Source: Dysgonomonas sp. ZJ279 (GTDB taxonomy: Bacteria; Bacteroidota; Bacteroidia; Bacteroidales; Dysgonomonadaceae). From it: a DNA stretch of 64,000 nucleotides. The stretch covers positions 1 to 64,000 of the forward strand of contig NZ_JAAKEL010000010.1 in NCBI RefSeq assembly GCF_011039205.1. The letters run 5' to 3'. The notes beneath the pieces were generated by a model. It did not search any database. It was given only the letters and a program-made list of their open reading frames with translations, and was not told the DNA's origin. This document shows, piece after piece, positions 15,726-26,205 of this stretch. The translations under genes were made by a program, and so were the position numbers. Numbering within the stretch: position 1 is the stretch's first letter; each line of letters opens with the position of its first letter.

Positions 15726-18700
15726 TTATTCTATCCACATTTCCACAAAGTGTTCTCTGTTATCATTTATCATAAAGAGAATATCTTTGTTTTCTTGTTC
15801 TTGTCCGTCAAGTATGAGTCGTGGTAATGACTTATTCGATATACGAGAGAAAGTTATATGATACACAGTTTCTTTATATCGATAATGTATCTTATAACCA
15901 TTCCACTTCTTCGGTAAATGAGGAGACAAATGCAGTCTATCCCCCTCGATATTTATCCCAAGTAAAGTTTCGACCAAGAGGCGATACATCCATGCTGCAG
16001 AGCCGGTATACCAAGTCCATCCTCCCCTGCCTTTATGTTGATCGGCGGCATATACATCGGCGGCAATAACATAAGGTTCAACTTTATAAATAGCTGCCCG
16101 TTCAGCATTATCACTGTGGTTCACAGGGTTAAGCAATCCAAAAAGCTCCCATGCCTTTTCGGTTTCACCCATAAGAGCAAAAGCCAAAACCGTCCATATG
16201 GCACCATGTGTATACTGTCCTCCATTTTCGCGTACTCCCGGAATATATCCTTTAATATATCCGGGATTAAGAGCCGACTTATCGAACGGAGCCGTAAATA
16301 ACTGGATCAGTTTATCATCACGACGAACAAGTTGTTTATCCACTTGTTCCATAGCCATCAAAGATCGCTCGGGGTCTCCTGCCCCACTTATGATTGACCA
16401 GCTTTGCGGTAAAGAATCGATATGACATTCATCATTCACTTTCGATCCTAAAGGTTCGCCGTTATCAAAATAGGCACGGCGATACCATTCTCCGTCCCAT
16501 GCATGAATTTTTATATTTTCTTTCAATTTACGGGCTTCCTCTATACAGTGATCTGCAAATGCAGTATCATTTCGTAAGATTGCCAGTTTAGAGTACTTAA
16601 TCAATACATCGTATAAGAAGAAACCCAGCCAAACACTTTCGCCACGTCCATCTTTTCCGATTAGATTCATACCATCATTCCAATCACCACAACCGATTAG
16701 AGGTAGGCCATGAACTCCAAATTTCAATCCGTATTTGATACTCCTTACACAATGCTCATAGAGTGTTGCCGATTCTTGCGAACGTCCGGGCAAGTCGTAA
16801 TACGATTCTTCATCAGCTCGTAATGCTCTTCCTTCAATAAAGGATACCTTTTCATCAAGAATACCTGTATCTGCAACGCTTGTCACATATCGGCAAGTTA
16901 CGTATGGCAACCATAGGTAATCGTCGGAGAAATGTGTCCTTACCCCTCGTCCCATAGGCGGATGCCACCAATGTTGCACATCACCTTCTAGAAACTGACG
17001 GCTTGCAGCACGAAGTATTTGTTTGCGAACAATAGAAGGTTCGGCATGTACCAACGCCATAACATCTTGTAATTGATCGCGGAATCCATAGGCTCCTCCG
17101 GATTGATAATATCCAGATCGTGCCCATACACGGCTACTCAATGTTTGATACAATAACCATCCGTTAGCCATCACATTTACCGATGCATCGGGAGTATCCA
17201 CATTTACAGTTCCAAGTGTACGATTCCAATAATCCCATACACCTTTGAGAGCCTCTTTTGCAGCACCTGTTGTACGGAAACGCAAAACAAGATCACGCAT
17301 CTCCTCTTTATTATGCGCAAAACCCAAACGGAAACGGGTATCCCTCTCCTGCCCATCCTGCAAATCGAATACTACTTGCATAGCTCCACAAGGATCAAGC
17401 CCTGCTCCGACTTTGCCCGAAAGACGGCTACGCTTCATGGATGCAGGTTGCGAAATATTACCATTTTGTCCTATAAACTCTGTTCGGTCACCTGTCAGTG
17501 TCCGCGATTCTCCGACATCTATAAAAGCTATTTTTCCGGCAAAACCGATATTATAAAAATTACGGGCGAACAGAACTCCTGTTCTCACATCTATTTCAGT
17601 CTGAATATGTAGCAAACTCTTCTGACGGAGATCTGCCAATACCCATTCATAATATCCGGTTACAGATAGTTTCCGAGGTTTCCCCGAAATATTACGAAGT
17701 TTCAACACACCGAATTTAATTGGTGCATCCATTGCTACATATACTGTCAACTCCGAAAAGATTCCATTTTCGGTATGTTCAAATACCGTATATCCAAAGC
17801 CATGTCTTACAACATAAGGAGTTGCTCCCTTTGCCGGTAATGGCGTAGGTGACCAAAATTCTCCGGTTTGCTCATCTCGGATATAGAATGCTTCGCCTGA
17901 TGTATCTTTTACAGGATCATTATTCCATGGGGTAAGTCTAAACTCATGGGCATTTTCTGCCCACGTATATGAACTTCCGCTTTCTGAAACTACTGTTCCA
18001 AAATGCTGATTAGCCAATACATTACTCCAAGGAGCAGGTGTGGTTTGTCCCGATTGAAGCGTAATAACGTATTCCTGTCCATCGGGAGTAAAGCCCCCCA
18101 AACCATTTTTAAAAATCAGATCGCGCGATGGTAAAAGTTTCTCAATTCTCGGCGAGGCTGAATGTGTAGGCTGAAAAGAAGGAATTTTCAACTCCGAAAT
18201 ATTCAATGATTGGAGTTGCTTGTTCAATGTTCCCAGCTCATCACTCAATACAATACGTGCCGCTGCTTGCAGCAAGAGCATATCTTCGCGAGGTACTTGT
18301 TCTATACGACGAACAAATATTCCTCCGGCTTTTTCTAATAACGGAGCTTCAATACCTGATGATATGAGATTAACGATATCGTCGTGCACAGACTGACGAT
18401 AAACAGAAACATCTTCATTGAGTATTACTAGTTCGACTGTAAGACCTTTCATTCGCCAATAAGCATGAGCCAAAACCAATTGCCTTACTAGTTCTATTCC
18501 CGACACATCACCTATGCGCAATAATACCAAAGGCGTATCACCCGAAATACTATAACTCCAAAGACCATCCTGCCCACGCCGGTTATTTTTCAAAATGATT
18601 TGCGATGCGCGCCTCAACGAATTAGCATAAACTAAAGCACCTGCTAATTTACCATATATCTGTGCTTCCGTTTCGGCAATACCAAGCTGATTGAGTACAA

Positions 18701-21700
18701 CCTGACTGTGTGTCCAAGCCAGTTCGAAAGCCCGATCAGTCATGCGTATACTTTGATATTTATGTGCTAATGCCACCACCGTATCTTTTGTTTCAGCCAT
18801 TCCCAGCAAAACACATACGGTGACTGTTTTACCTGCAGGTACAGTGACAGTACGGCGTAAAGAGATAACAGGGTCAAGAACCGACCCGCTACTATTAGAC
18901 AACGATCCTCTATTATCCATAGCTAAAGGGTTTGCCAAAGAGCGTCCCCGACCAATGAAGAGTGATCTGTCTGTTTCACAGGATATTCCTCCTTGTTGAT
19001 CATCCGGAACTAACATCAAATGGGCTAAATGTGGAGGAACTTCATCCTCAGAACGTGCTCGGCGAGTACAATATACTGCCGAATCTTCGGGTACAAATTC
19101 TGTCTGAACAAACAAATTACTAAATGCAGGATGAGCTTCATCTGCAGCCTGAGGGGCAATAACTACCTCACTATAAGTTGTTACTTCTATCTTACGCGGC
19201 TTATTGGAATGATTAATCAGTCGAATACGCCTTATTTCAATATCATCTTCGGGCGAAATACAAATAGATGAATGAATCTCCAGATCAGATTGCCTTTGAC
19301 GAAACTCAGCATATGCCTGCGTAAATATCGCCTCATCATTTTTAGTCTTCCGGGAGGTTGGTTGATAAGTCGTAGACCAGAATTCACCTGTATCTTTATC
19401 CCTCAAGTAAACAAACATCCCCAAACTATCGGAAGTTGCATCTTCACGCCAACGGTTAACGGCTATGTTATGCCAACGGCTGTATCCGGATCCAGCATTA
19501 TTTATCATTACGTGGTAACGACCGTTAGACAATAAATTGACTTCGGGCTTAATATCCATATCACCAACAATACGCATTACTTCTGTACTATCGTTAAGAA
19601 GCGGATGCAAGCCTTTTATTTCGAATTCAGAATCGTCAGAAATAGCATTATCCGTTATATTATGAGGTACACGTTCTTGCAACAATAATTCAGATGCCTT
19701 CAGCATCGGACAAGCCATGAAACGTCGCTGCATAGAATTATCTTTTATTAAATTACTTAACGATAAAAGACTCATTCCCTGATGGTGTACCATAAACGAA
19801 TGGATATTTACACTCGTCTGATCGGGACGCAGATGTGATGGTGTGTAATCAATAGCTTCGTAGTAGCCATAAGCTCCCTCGTGTCCTTCGGCTGTAAGAC
19901 GCTGCATATTTTCACATGCCTTTTTCGGTGAGACCATTAATGCCATTACTGTTGCATAGGGTGTAATAACGAGATCTTCGGACAATCCTCGTTTCAAACC
20001 AAGACTTGGAATTCCAAATGCTTTATACTGATAATTTAATGATGTATCGGTTCTGTTATATCCTGATTCGGAAATACCCCATGGAACACCAAGTGTTTTA
20101 CCATACTCTATTTGTGCTTTTACAGCAACTTTGTAAGTCTGGTCAAGAAGCGTTTGCTTAAAATTAGGCATTACCAGCAAAGGCATAAGATATTCGAACA
20201 TAGAGCCACTCCATGATAACAATACGGGTTTTCCGTGAGACACGACCAACAAGCGGCTTAATAAGAACCAATGTTCTTGGGGTACTTGCCTCTGGGCAAT
20301 AGCGACATAACTACATAGCCTGGCTTCGGATGCCAACATGTCGTACGACGAGTTATCAGCACGTTGCTCAGTAACATTATATCCGATAACAAATAATTTC
20401 TTAGACGGACTATATAGGAAAGCGAAATCCATTTCGGCAGATGATTCGCTTTGCTCCGTTAATGATTCCAAAATCTGTATTCGCTGAATAGCGTGTTTAG
20501 ACGCTGTATGAATATCTGCTAACCATGCATTAAGATATACTGCGCACCTCTCTTTGACAGATGCATCACGAATATCGACCAACCTTAATTGGGCAGATTC
20601 AATCAACGGACAAAGTCCATGCCCTAGTTTAGATAGTTCACGCAATGTAAAACCTTTGTCAAGAGCTTGTATATTATTAATGATATAATCCAGATTATCA
20701 TCCAGCCCTTTTGACAATGTATTTTGCATCTGCAACCACGGGGCCAGATATAATAGTTCCTCTATGTGGTCTTCAATATTAATAATCAAGGTCTGCGCCC
20801 ATGCATGTACTTCTGCATTAGAAGGAGCTAAAGATTCAATTATTTTTTCAGTCTGAAGTTTTACGGATTTGAGAAATGAGAATGCCGCCTGCAATGTTTC
20901 GGGTTTATTTATTTCCAATTCTTTTTCGAGTTGCAATATTCCCGTATTTTTAGCAGTGTAGCGTTTCATTACACGCACAGTATCTAATAGTCCACTAAAT
21001 ATGACAGGATCATAGACAGGTGCATGTTGCAGCTCCCTTAGTCCCTGACTTAGTGTAAGTAAATGACCGGCTAGATTCCCACTATCTACACTCGATACAT
21101 ATAGAGGAGGTAATGGCTCGAGCGTACGGGTATCGTACCAATTATATAAATGACCACGATATTTCTTCATATTATTTATAGTCGCAAACGTAAGTTGTGT
21201 ACGTTCAACTACTTTTCCGGCAGGAATATATCCAAAATCGTATGCTGACAAATTAGCCAAGAGAGCTAAGCCTATATTGGTCGGAGATGTTCTCGAGGCC
21301 ACAATTGGAACTGGTATTTCCTGATAATTATCAGGTGGCAGCCAATTTTCTTTAGCCGTTACAAATGTTTCAAAGAAAGACCATGTCTTACGGGCAATCC
21401 GATGCAGAAGTAAACTTTGTTCAGCCGTAAAACTAGGGATTTTCGGTTCTATCGGACAACTAATAACCCATGCTATACAAGGAGCTGCAAGCCATGTTAT
21501 CCAAATAGGTGACGAACATAATAATAGCATTGGGTCGCAAAAAGCCAATAGTGCCACACAAACAAGTGCAAAGAAAGGAGAAAACCACATTAATGAATAA
21601 AATCCCGCCAGTGAATCGCTTGAAGTTTGTTCTGTATCAACCGAAGTCTTCCATTTTAATAAATATTTATGTGTTATCAACAAACGGACTAAAGTAGATA

Positions 21701-24410
21701 CTATGGCATGAAGGTTCAGATAAGCCTCGTATGGTAATAGCATTAACGATAGCAAAACCTGTTTTAGTTGTCTCCAGCCTTTATGTAGACTTTCTCCCAA
21801 GTGCATTGACCATGATTGATCTATCGGCTTGCGAACAATATTAGTGAAGAAATTTAAAATAACAGGAGACAGTAGGATGACTGATACCAGTAGAGGCATT
21901 AACCATGCTGACTGAGGAAACCAAGTATAGAATAAAATAAGAAACACTAATAAAGCAGGTGGAATAAGACTTCGACGAAGATTATCGCTCATCTTCCAAA
22001 CACCTAATCTAGATATGGGATTTCTTTCTGATTTTCCTCCAAATACAGGTACCCAAGGTAATAACCATTGGATAATCTGCCAATCACCACGAATCCAACG
22101 ATGACGACGAATAGCGTCCATATTGTAACCCGGAGGATAGGCCTCATACATCTCTATATCGCTAATAAGTGCTGAACGAACATATGTAGATTCCAGTAAA
22201 TCGTGACTAAGAATTTTATTTTCAGGGAATCGATCAGCCAATACCTGCTCGAAAGCATCTACATCATAAATACCTTTTCCGACGAAAGATCCTTCGCGAA
22301 AGACATCCTGATATACATCCGAAATAGCACGGGTATAAGGGTCGATTCCCGGGTCGCCCGAAACAAGACGTGTAAATATCGAACGTTGACTACTAACCAG
22401 ATTAATAGATACTCGGGGTTGTAGAATGCCATAACCTTCGGTTACAATATTTCGTTTCGGATCTATAACCGGACGATTCAACGGATGCGCCATTGCTCCT
22501 ACCAGTTTATAAGCTGTGTCTCCGGGCAGTTGTGTATCACTGTCTAGTGTTATTACATATTTTACAGACGTAAAAAAAGAAGTATCGCCCTCTATAAGTG
22601 TAAAAGCATTCGTGTCTCTTCGTCTGAGAAGAGCATTAAACTCCATCAGTTTTCCGCGTTTACGCTCATAGCCCATCCATTTACTCTCGCTCGCATTCCA
22701 GCGACGGGGGCGATGTAATAAATAGAATATTGAGCTAGTGATCGATACATATTTTTTATTCAAAGCTTCGATACCCGATCTGGCCCGCTCGAGTAAAAAA
22801 TCATCTGATGGCATTATCTCCTGATCTGCATCGAGAAAGTCTGTCAACAACGCAAAGTGTAAATGTTCGTCGCGATTACTTAAATAATGAAGTTCTAAAT
22901 TATTGACGAGTCTGTCTACTGTGTCCTCATCCGAAAGCATAGTTGGAATAACGACCATAGTACGATATTCGGACGGTATGCCATCTGAAAAGTCAAGTCG
23001 TGGCAGAACATTGGGTTTTACAAGTATCATAGATAGCCAATTGACCAGATCTACAACCAGCTGACTCACACACAATAGAAATATAATGGATAATGTAATA
23101 GACTTCCAGTTATCAAAAGCAACACCTCTGGCCTGTAATATGGTCATAAGCGCTCCACCACCGATTAGAGTGAGTAGTGTAATAGCACCTCCGTAAGAGA
23201 TCAGAGGATAGCGATGAACCGCTCTTATAAATTTTGTCGAGAATGATTCCCTTCCACTAAGTGCGAGATTAAGGTTCATTTGTCCATCCCCAACCAAATA
23301 AAAGCCAACATGCGTTTTTACATTATCGAGCTGCTGACTTTGAGCTTCCTCTGCCAAACGGACAACTTTTTGAGCAACCTCTACCTCCGAAGATGAGTTC
23401 TGTTTCGCAGCCCTTTCTATCGTATGCCGATAATGATCACGTGTGGTGAAGTCCATTAAATGGTATATACCCGCAGGATCTTTTTTCAGCGTATTTTCCA
23501 CAACGCTCAGTGTCTCTACAAATATTTTCCAGTCTGTTACACCTAGGGCACGAAGGCTGCTAATACTATTACTAACTGATAACTGATCTGCTGCCTGATA
23601 TTGACTATCAGCATGTATAAGTTCCTCAATAGACAAGCCGTCCTCAGCCAACCGCTGTTCGAGCCATCTGCGTGCTATATGAAGCATCGGATTTTGAGAC
23701 GACAGGCGTTGACAGAATTCTGAAATAAAAGAGCTGGAAAGAGGTATATTAGACTTAGCCATGTCTGCTACGACTTCTATAAGCCGCGATGGCCTTTTCT
23801 TTGCCATTTGTTGCAATTTATCAACCCACTGATTTGCAATATCTCGATGAGATTGATTCTCTTGTAGACGAGAAACTACACGTTGTAAATTTTCGATAAG
23901 TGCCAATCGGAGCATAATAGGAACAGCCCACAATTCGCCCAATGTTAATGGTGACTTTGTTTGATATGCTTCAATAAATGCACGAAGGGATTCCTTATCT
24001 ATCTGAGCGTCCACATGTGATATTAGTTCTAAAACGAGGCAGTAAACACGAGGTAATCCTTTGGATACTCCAGTTGCAAGACAAGGTAGTTCCCTACTAT
24101 ACTTCTCCGGAAAATGTCGGCGAGCCAATTGAATATGCTCTTCTATCAAATAAAAATTGTCAACCAGCCATTTAGACGCAGGAGTTAAATTATTCGGTTT
24201 CTTTTGTATCAGTATCGCTTTATTAAAATTACGCAATACCTTATCATTACGATTAAGCTTTTCGAGTAGAAAATTGTCTTTTCGTCCACTTGTCAGCTGT
24301 TCTTCTCCTGCAAGTTTTTCTGCATGCTGAATGAGTTGTTCAATATTGAATAGTTCATCACGCAAGGGCAGTTCTACAGATTTACGATCTAAATACTTTA
24401 ATATGTCCAT
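15726..24410 (-). CDS. Cyclic beta-1,2-glucan synthase-like protein (NdvB/ChvB family)
   Basis: 2894-residue multidomain inner-membrane protein of the NdvB/ChvB type, full family length. In order: a helical N-terminal region (1-400) and two TM helices (about 405-460). A GT84 glycosyltransferase domain follows with VITLDSDTQLPGD (D near 621-623) and RRHRWIRGDWQ (about 768-778), then further TM segments (about 815-1000). A glycoamylase-like domain contains GVPWGISESGYN (about 1445), and two GH94 N-terminal-type beta domains lie around 1740 and 2250. The C-terminal GH94 phosphorylase-like domain contains CGDWNDGMN (D2576, D2579) and FRDQLQDVMA. In proteobacteria the enzyme polymerises glucose from UDP-glucose through a protein-bound chain, and the GH94 domain sets chain length. 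No NdvA-type ABC exporter, UDP-glucose enzyme or beta-1,2-glucanase is adjacent. The product is likely periplasmic or surface glucan, by homology only. Confidence 0.9.
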   Translation of the reverse strand: MDILKYLDRKSVELPLRDELFNIEQLIQHAEKLAGEEQLTSGRKDNFLLEKLNRNDKVLRNFNKAILIQKKPNNLTPASKWLVDNFYLIEEHIQLARRHFPEKYSRELPCLATGVSKGLPRVYCLVLELISHVDAQIDKESLRAFIEAYQTKSPLTLGELWAVPIMLRLALIENLQRVVSRLQENQSHRDIANQWVDKLQQMAKKRPSRLIEVVADMAKSNIPLSSSFISEFCQRLSSQNPMLHIARRWLEQRLAEDGLSIEELIHADSQYQAADQLSVSNSISSLRALGVTDWKIFVETLSVVENTLKKDPAGIYHLMDFTTRDHYRHTIERAAKQNSSSEVEVAQKVVRLAEEAQSQQLDNVKTHVGFYLVGDGQMNLNLALSGRESFSTKFIRAVHRYPLISYGGAITLLTLIGGGALMTILQARGVAFDNWKSITLSIIFLLCVSQLVVDLVNWLSMILVKPNVLPRLDFSDGIPSEYRTMVVIPTMLSDEDTVDRLVNNLELHYLSNRDEHLHFALLTDFLDADQEIMPSDDFLLERARSGIEALNKKYVSITSSIFYLLHRPRRWNASESKWMGYERKRGKLMEFNALLRRRDTNAFTLIEGDTSFFTSVKYVITLDSDTQLPGDTAYKLVGAMAHPLNRPVIDPKRNIVTEGYGILQPRVSINLVSSQRSIFTRLVSGDPGIDPYTRAISDVYQDVFREGSFVGKGIYDVDAFEQVLADRFPENKILSHDLLESTYVRSALISDIEMYEAYPPGYNMDAIRRHRWIRGDWQIIQWLLPWVPVFGGKSERNPISRLGVWKMSDNLRRSLIPPALLVFLILFYTWFPQSAWLMPLLVSVILLSPVILNFFTNIVRKPIDQSWSMHLGESLHKGWRQLKQVLLSLMLLPYEAYLNLHAIVSTLVRLLITHKYLLKWKTSVDTEQTSSDSLAGFYSLMWFSPFFALVCVALLAFCDPMLLLCSSPIWITWLAAPCIAWVISCPIEPKIPSFTAEQSLLLHRIARKTWSFFETFVTAKENWLPPDNYQEIPVPIVASRTSPTNIGLALLANLSAYDFGYIPAGKVVERTQLTFATINNMKKYRGHLYNWYDTRTLEPLPPLYVSSVDSGNLAGHLLTLSQGLRELQHAPVYDPVIFSGLLDTVRVMKRYTAKNTGILQLEKELEINKPETLQAAFSFLKSVKLQTEKIIESLAPSNAEVHAWAQTLIINIEDHIEELLYLAPWLQMQNTLSKGLDDNLDYIINNIQALDKGFTLRELSKLGHGLCPLIESAQLRLVDIRDASVKERCAVYLNAWLADIHTASKHAIQRIQILESLTEQSESSAEMDFAFLYSPSKKLFVIGYNVTEQRADNSSYDMLASEARLCSYVAIAQRQVPQEHWFLLSRLLVVSHGKPVLLSWSGSMFEYLMPLLVMPNFKQTLLDQTYKVAVKAQIEYGKTLGVPWGISESGYNRTDTSLNYQYKAFGIPSLGLKRGLSEDLVITPYATVMALMVSPKKACENMQRLTAEGHEGAYGYYEAIDYTPSHLRPDQTSVNIHSFMVHHQGMSLLSLSNLIKDNSMQRRFMACPMLKASELLLQERVPHNITDNAISDDSEFEIKGLHPLLNDSTEVMRIVGDMDIKPEVNLLSNGRYHVMINNAGSGYSRWHNIAVNRWREDATSDSLGMFVYLRDKDTGEFWSTTYQPTSRKTKNDEAIFTQAYAEFRQRQSDLEIHSSICISPEDDIEIRRIRLINHSNKPRKIEVTTYSEVVIAPQAADEAHPAFSNLFVQTEFVPEDSAVYCTRRARSEDEVPPHLAHLMLVPDDQQGGISCETDRSLFIGRGRSLANPLAMDNRGSLSNSSGSVLDPVISLRRTVTVPAGKTVTVCVLLGMAETKDTVVALAHKYQSIRMTDRAFELAWTHSQVVLNQLGIAETEAQIYGKLAGALVYANSLRRASQIILKNNRRGQDGLWSYSISGDTPLVLLRIGDVSGIELVRQLVLAHAYWRMKGLTVELVILNEDVSVYRQSVHDDIVNLISSGIEAPLLEKAGGIFVRRIEQVPREDMLLLQAAARIVLSDELGTLNKQLQSLNISELKIPSFQPTHSASPRIEKLLPSRDLIFKNGLGGFTPDGQEYVITLQSGQTTPAPWSNVLANQHFGTVVSESGSSYTWAENAHEFRLTPWNNDPVKDTSGEAFYIRDEQTGEFWSPTPLPAKGATPYVVRHGFGYTVFEHTENGIFSELTVYVAMDAPIKFGVLKLRNISGKPRKLSVTGYYEWVLADLRQKSLLHIQTEIDVRTGVLFARNFYNIGFAGKIAFIDVGESRTLTGDRTEFIGQNGNISQPASMKRSRLSGKVGAGLDPCGAMQVVFDLQDGQERDTRFRLGFAHNKEEMRDLVLRFRTTGAAKEALKGVWDYWNRTLGTVNVDTPDASVNVMANGWLLYQTLSSRVWARSGYYQSGGAYGFRDQLQDVMALVHAEPSIVRKQILRAASRQFLEGDVQHWWHPPMGRGVRTHFSDDYLWLPYVTCRYVTSVADTGILDEKVSFIEGRALRADEESYYDLPGRSQESATLYEHCVRSIKYGLKFGVHGLPLIGCGDWNDGMNLIGKDGRGESVWLGFFLYDVLIKYSKLAILRNDTAFADHCIEEARKLKENIKIHAWDGEWYRRAYFDNGEPLGSKVNDECHIDSLPQSWSIISGAGDPERSLMAMEQVDKQLVRRDDKLIQLFTAPFDKSALNPGYIKGYIPGVRENGGQYTHGAIWTVLAFALMGETEKAWELFGLLNPVNHSDNAERAAIYKVEPYVIAADVYAADQHKGRGGWTWYTGSAAWMYRLLVETLLGINIEGDRLHLSPHLPKKWNGYKIHYRYKETVYHITFSRISNKSLPRLILDGQEQENKDILFMINDNREHFVEMWIE

Positions 24411-24831
24411 ATCTCTTAAAGTTACGTTTTAAATAACCAATACTGCCATAATATGTGATTTAATCAGACTTTCATTTTGCCCGAGAGGAATTTATTTATA
24501 CTATAGCCTACATTATATTGATTTTAAATTTCCTATCCTGAATAATGCAGAATGTTTATTCATGGATTTCAAATATTAATATGTGTTTTCAATAAAAAAA
24601 TGAAATAGCCTAAAAAAATAAGGAAAGGCTATGTTATATAAACAACAGTCGCCTTGTATTGTTTCGAATTTTCGAACTTCCACTGTCGTAATAATATATT
24701 AAAAACCATAAAATTAGCAAAATGGAAACAGGAAATGAGAAAATCACTTGCTTTGCGTTTAACTATTATTAGGCATTGTTAATTTTTATGCCAAAGAGAA
24801 TATCACGATATATTTTAGTCCTAAAGAATCA
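24411..24831. other. AT-rich divergent intergenic region
   Basis: About 420 bases between the glucan-synthase start and the next promoter-like motif. It is very AT-rich and contains a small palindromic TTCGAA/TTCGAA pair near 24664-24677. I see no gene, no RNA-like fold and no clear minus-strand promoter for the synthase. Confidence 0.5.
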
Positions 24832-24861
24832 TTGCTTATCCTATATTTTTGTGTAAATTTG
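24832..24861 (+). promoter_or_regulatory. Candidate promoter of the UspA gene
   Basis: TTG at 24832-24834 and TAAATTTG at 24854-24861 are separated by 19 bases, matching the -33/-7 arrangement of the Bacteroidetes housekeeping sigma factor. Transcription would start near 24868 and leave a leader of about 165 bases containing a 31-codon ORF before the stress-protein gene at 25033. Confidence 0.55.
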
Positions 24862-24907
24862 GGTAACACTTATAATCGCAAGATCATGTTAAAATCAAAT
24901 CATTAAC

Positions 24908-25003
24908 ATGGAAAGCCATTGGCAATTAACATCTAAGAATAGAGAACAACTATTCGATAACGAAGTAGGATACTTTATTTTTCACTTCAAATATTTTACA
25001 TGA
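24908..25003 (+). CDS. Possible 31-residue leader peptide
   Basis: ATG at 24908, TGA at 25001-25003; MESHWQLTSKNREQLF at the start, aromatic-rich end GYFIFHFKYFT. It falls between a good promoter match and the UspA gene with 29 bases to spare. It may be a leader peptide or chance ORF; the ribosome-binding site is weak. Nothing is known of the family. Confidence 0.25.
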   Translation: MESHWQLTSKNREQLFDNEVGYFIFHFKYFT

Positions 25004-25032
25004 AATATATTATTAAACTAAAATAGAGAGAG

Positions 25033-26142
25033 ATGCAAAACAACTTGATAACATTCGCAATACATACCACTCCAAAAGCACAGATTCTTAAACATCTATT
25101 GGAAGAAAACGGCATTGAAGTCTTGCTTGAAACGATAGAAGAAAACAATAACCCCTCAACAGGGATAATTGTGCGCATAAAAGACTCTGATCTAAATAAA
25201 GCCCTGCAAATTGTAGAAGAGAATAAACCGTTTGACTACAGTGATCAGCAAATTTCTAAAATAGACGATGGAAGAAAACGCATTTTAGTTGCGGTCGATT
25301 TCTCCGACTATTCACTCAATGCTTGCCGGGTAGCATTTAACATCGCAAAAGATCTAAATGCTAAAGTAAAAATCCTTCATGTATTTTATAAAATATATTA
25401 TCCATCGCCTTTTCCTTTCGCCGATCAATTAAAAGATAAAGATGATGTAGGACTTCTTGATAAAGTGAGAAAACAAATGCTCGATTTATGCTGCGATATA
25501 GATAGTAGGATAATGAAGAAAGAATTCCCATCTATAAACTATTCCTATTCTATTCGGGAAGGAATTGTAGAAGATGAGATTTCCGAATTCATCGAAGAGT
25601 ATGATCCGACATTAGTAGTAATAGGGACAAAAGGAAAACATCAGAATAAGGCTAGCGTGTTAGGAAATGTTACGGCTGATATTATAGAAATGAATAATGT
25701 ACCTGTTTTGGCTGTACCACAAGACTCACCTTTTGATGACGTGTCTACAATTAAGCACATCGCTTTCTTTTCTAATTACAGAAAATCAGATTTCCCATCT
25801 TTTAATACGATGGTTTCAATATTAAAACCGTTTCATGATGTCAGGATTTCATTAGTCCATGTCAACTCAGGGGCTAAAGAAAAAGAGAAATGGGCAGAAT
25901 CAGAATTAATAGTAATGCGAGATTATTACACAGGACTATATCCAAATTTGAAGTTCGATTATAAATTGATAGATACTCCTGATGCATTAAACGGCGTTAG
26001 TGAATTTCTGGCAAAAGAGAATGTACAGATAGTAGCTTTGAATACGCGTAAGCGCAATATATTAGGGCGTATTTTTATCCCCAGTGTTTCTCGCAAAATA
26101 CTTTCGAATCTGAATATTGCCTTATTGGTTTTAAGAGGCTAA
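25033..26142 (+). CDS. DUF2007-UspA-UspA universal stress protein
   Basis: 369 residues in three parts. Residues 1-70 resemble DUF2007 (putative signal-transducing domain; NLITFAIHTTPKAQILKHLL, then IIVRIKDSDLNKALQIVEE). Residues 83-225 form a UspA domain with the ATP-binding-type motif GTKGKHQNKASVLGNVT. Residues 235-369 form a second, degenerate UspA domain ending ALNTRKRNILGR...SRKILSNLNIALLVLRG. Only the first domain keeps the G-2x-G-9x-G-like loop. The gene is monocistronic, with its own promoter-like motif and a bidirectional terminator. It is likely a cytoplasmic stress or nucleotide-sensing protein. Confidence 0.85.
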   Translation: MQNNLITFAIHTTPKAQILKHLLEENGIEVLLETIEENNNPSTGIIVRIKDSDLNKALQIVEENKPFDYSDQQISKIDDGRKRILVAVDFSDYSLNACRVAFNIAKDLNAKVKILHVFYKIYYPSPFPFADQLKDKDDVGLLDKVRKQMLDLCCDIDSRIMKKEFPSINYSYSIREGIVEDEISEFIEEYDPTLVVIGTKGKHQNKASVLGNVTADIIEMNNVPVLAVPQDSPFDDVSTIKHIAFFSNYRKSDFPSFNTMVSILKPFHDVRISLVHVNSGAKEKEKWAESELIVMRDYYTGLYPNLKFDYKLIDTPDALNGVSEFLAKENVQIVALNTRKRNILGRIFIPSVSRKILSNLNIALLVLRG

Positions 26143-26151
26143 TTTTATAAG

Positions 26152-26188
26152 AAACAACGCTATCAGTTCATACCTGATAGCGTTGTTT
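26152..26188. terminator. Bidirectional terminator
   Basis: Perfect 15-bp stem AAACAACGCTATCAG (26152-26166) with its complement (26174-26188), 7-base loop, A/T-rich flanks on both sides. It separates the convergent UspA and SusE-like genes. Confidence 0.85.
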
Positions 26189-26205
26189 AAATTAAGAGTA
26201 AATAA

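Noticed and set aside
17245-17612. Plus-strand ORFs of about 100 residues within the glucan-synthase gene
   Set aside because: Antisense shadows of a gene whose motifs are clear along its full length.
24411-24831. Hidden gene or riboswitch between glucan synthase and UspA genes
   Set aside because: No ORF with protein-like content and no conserved fold recognised; the region appears to be ordinary AT-rich spacer.
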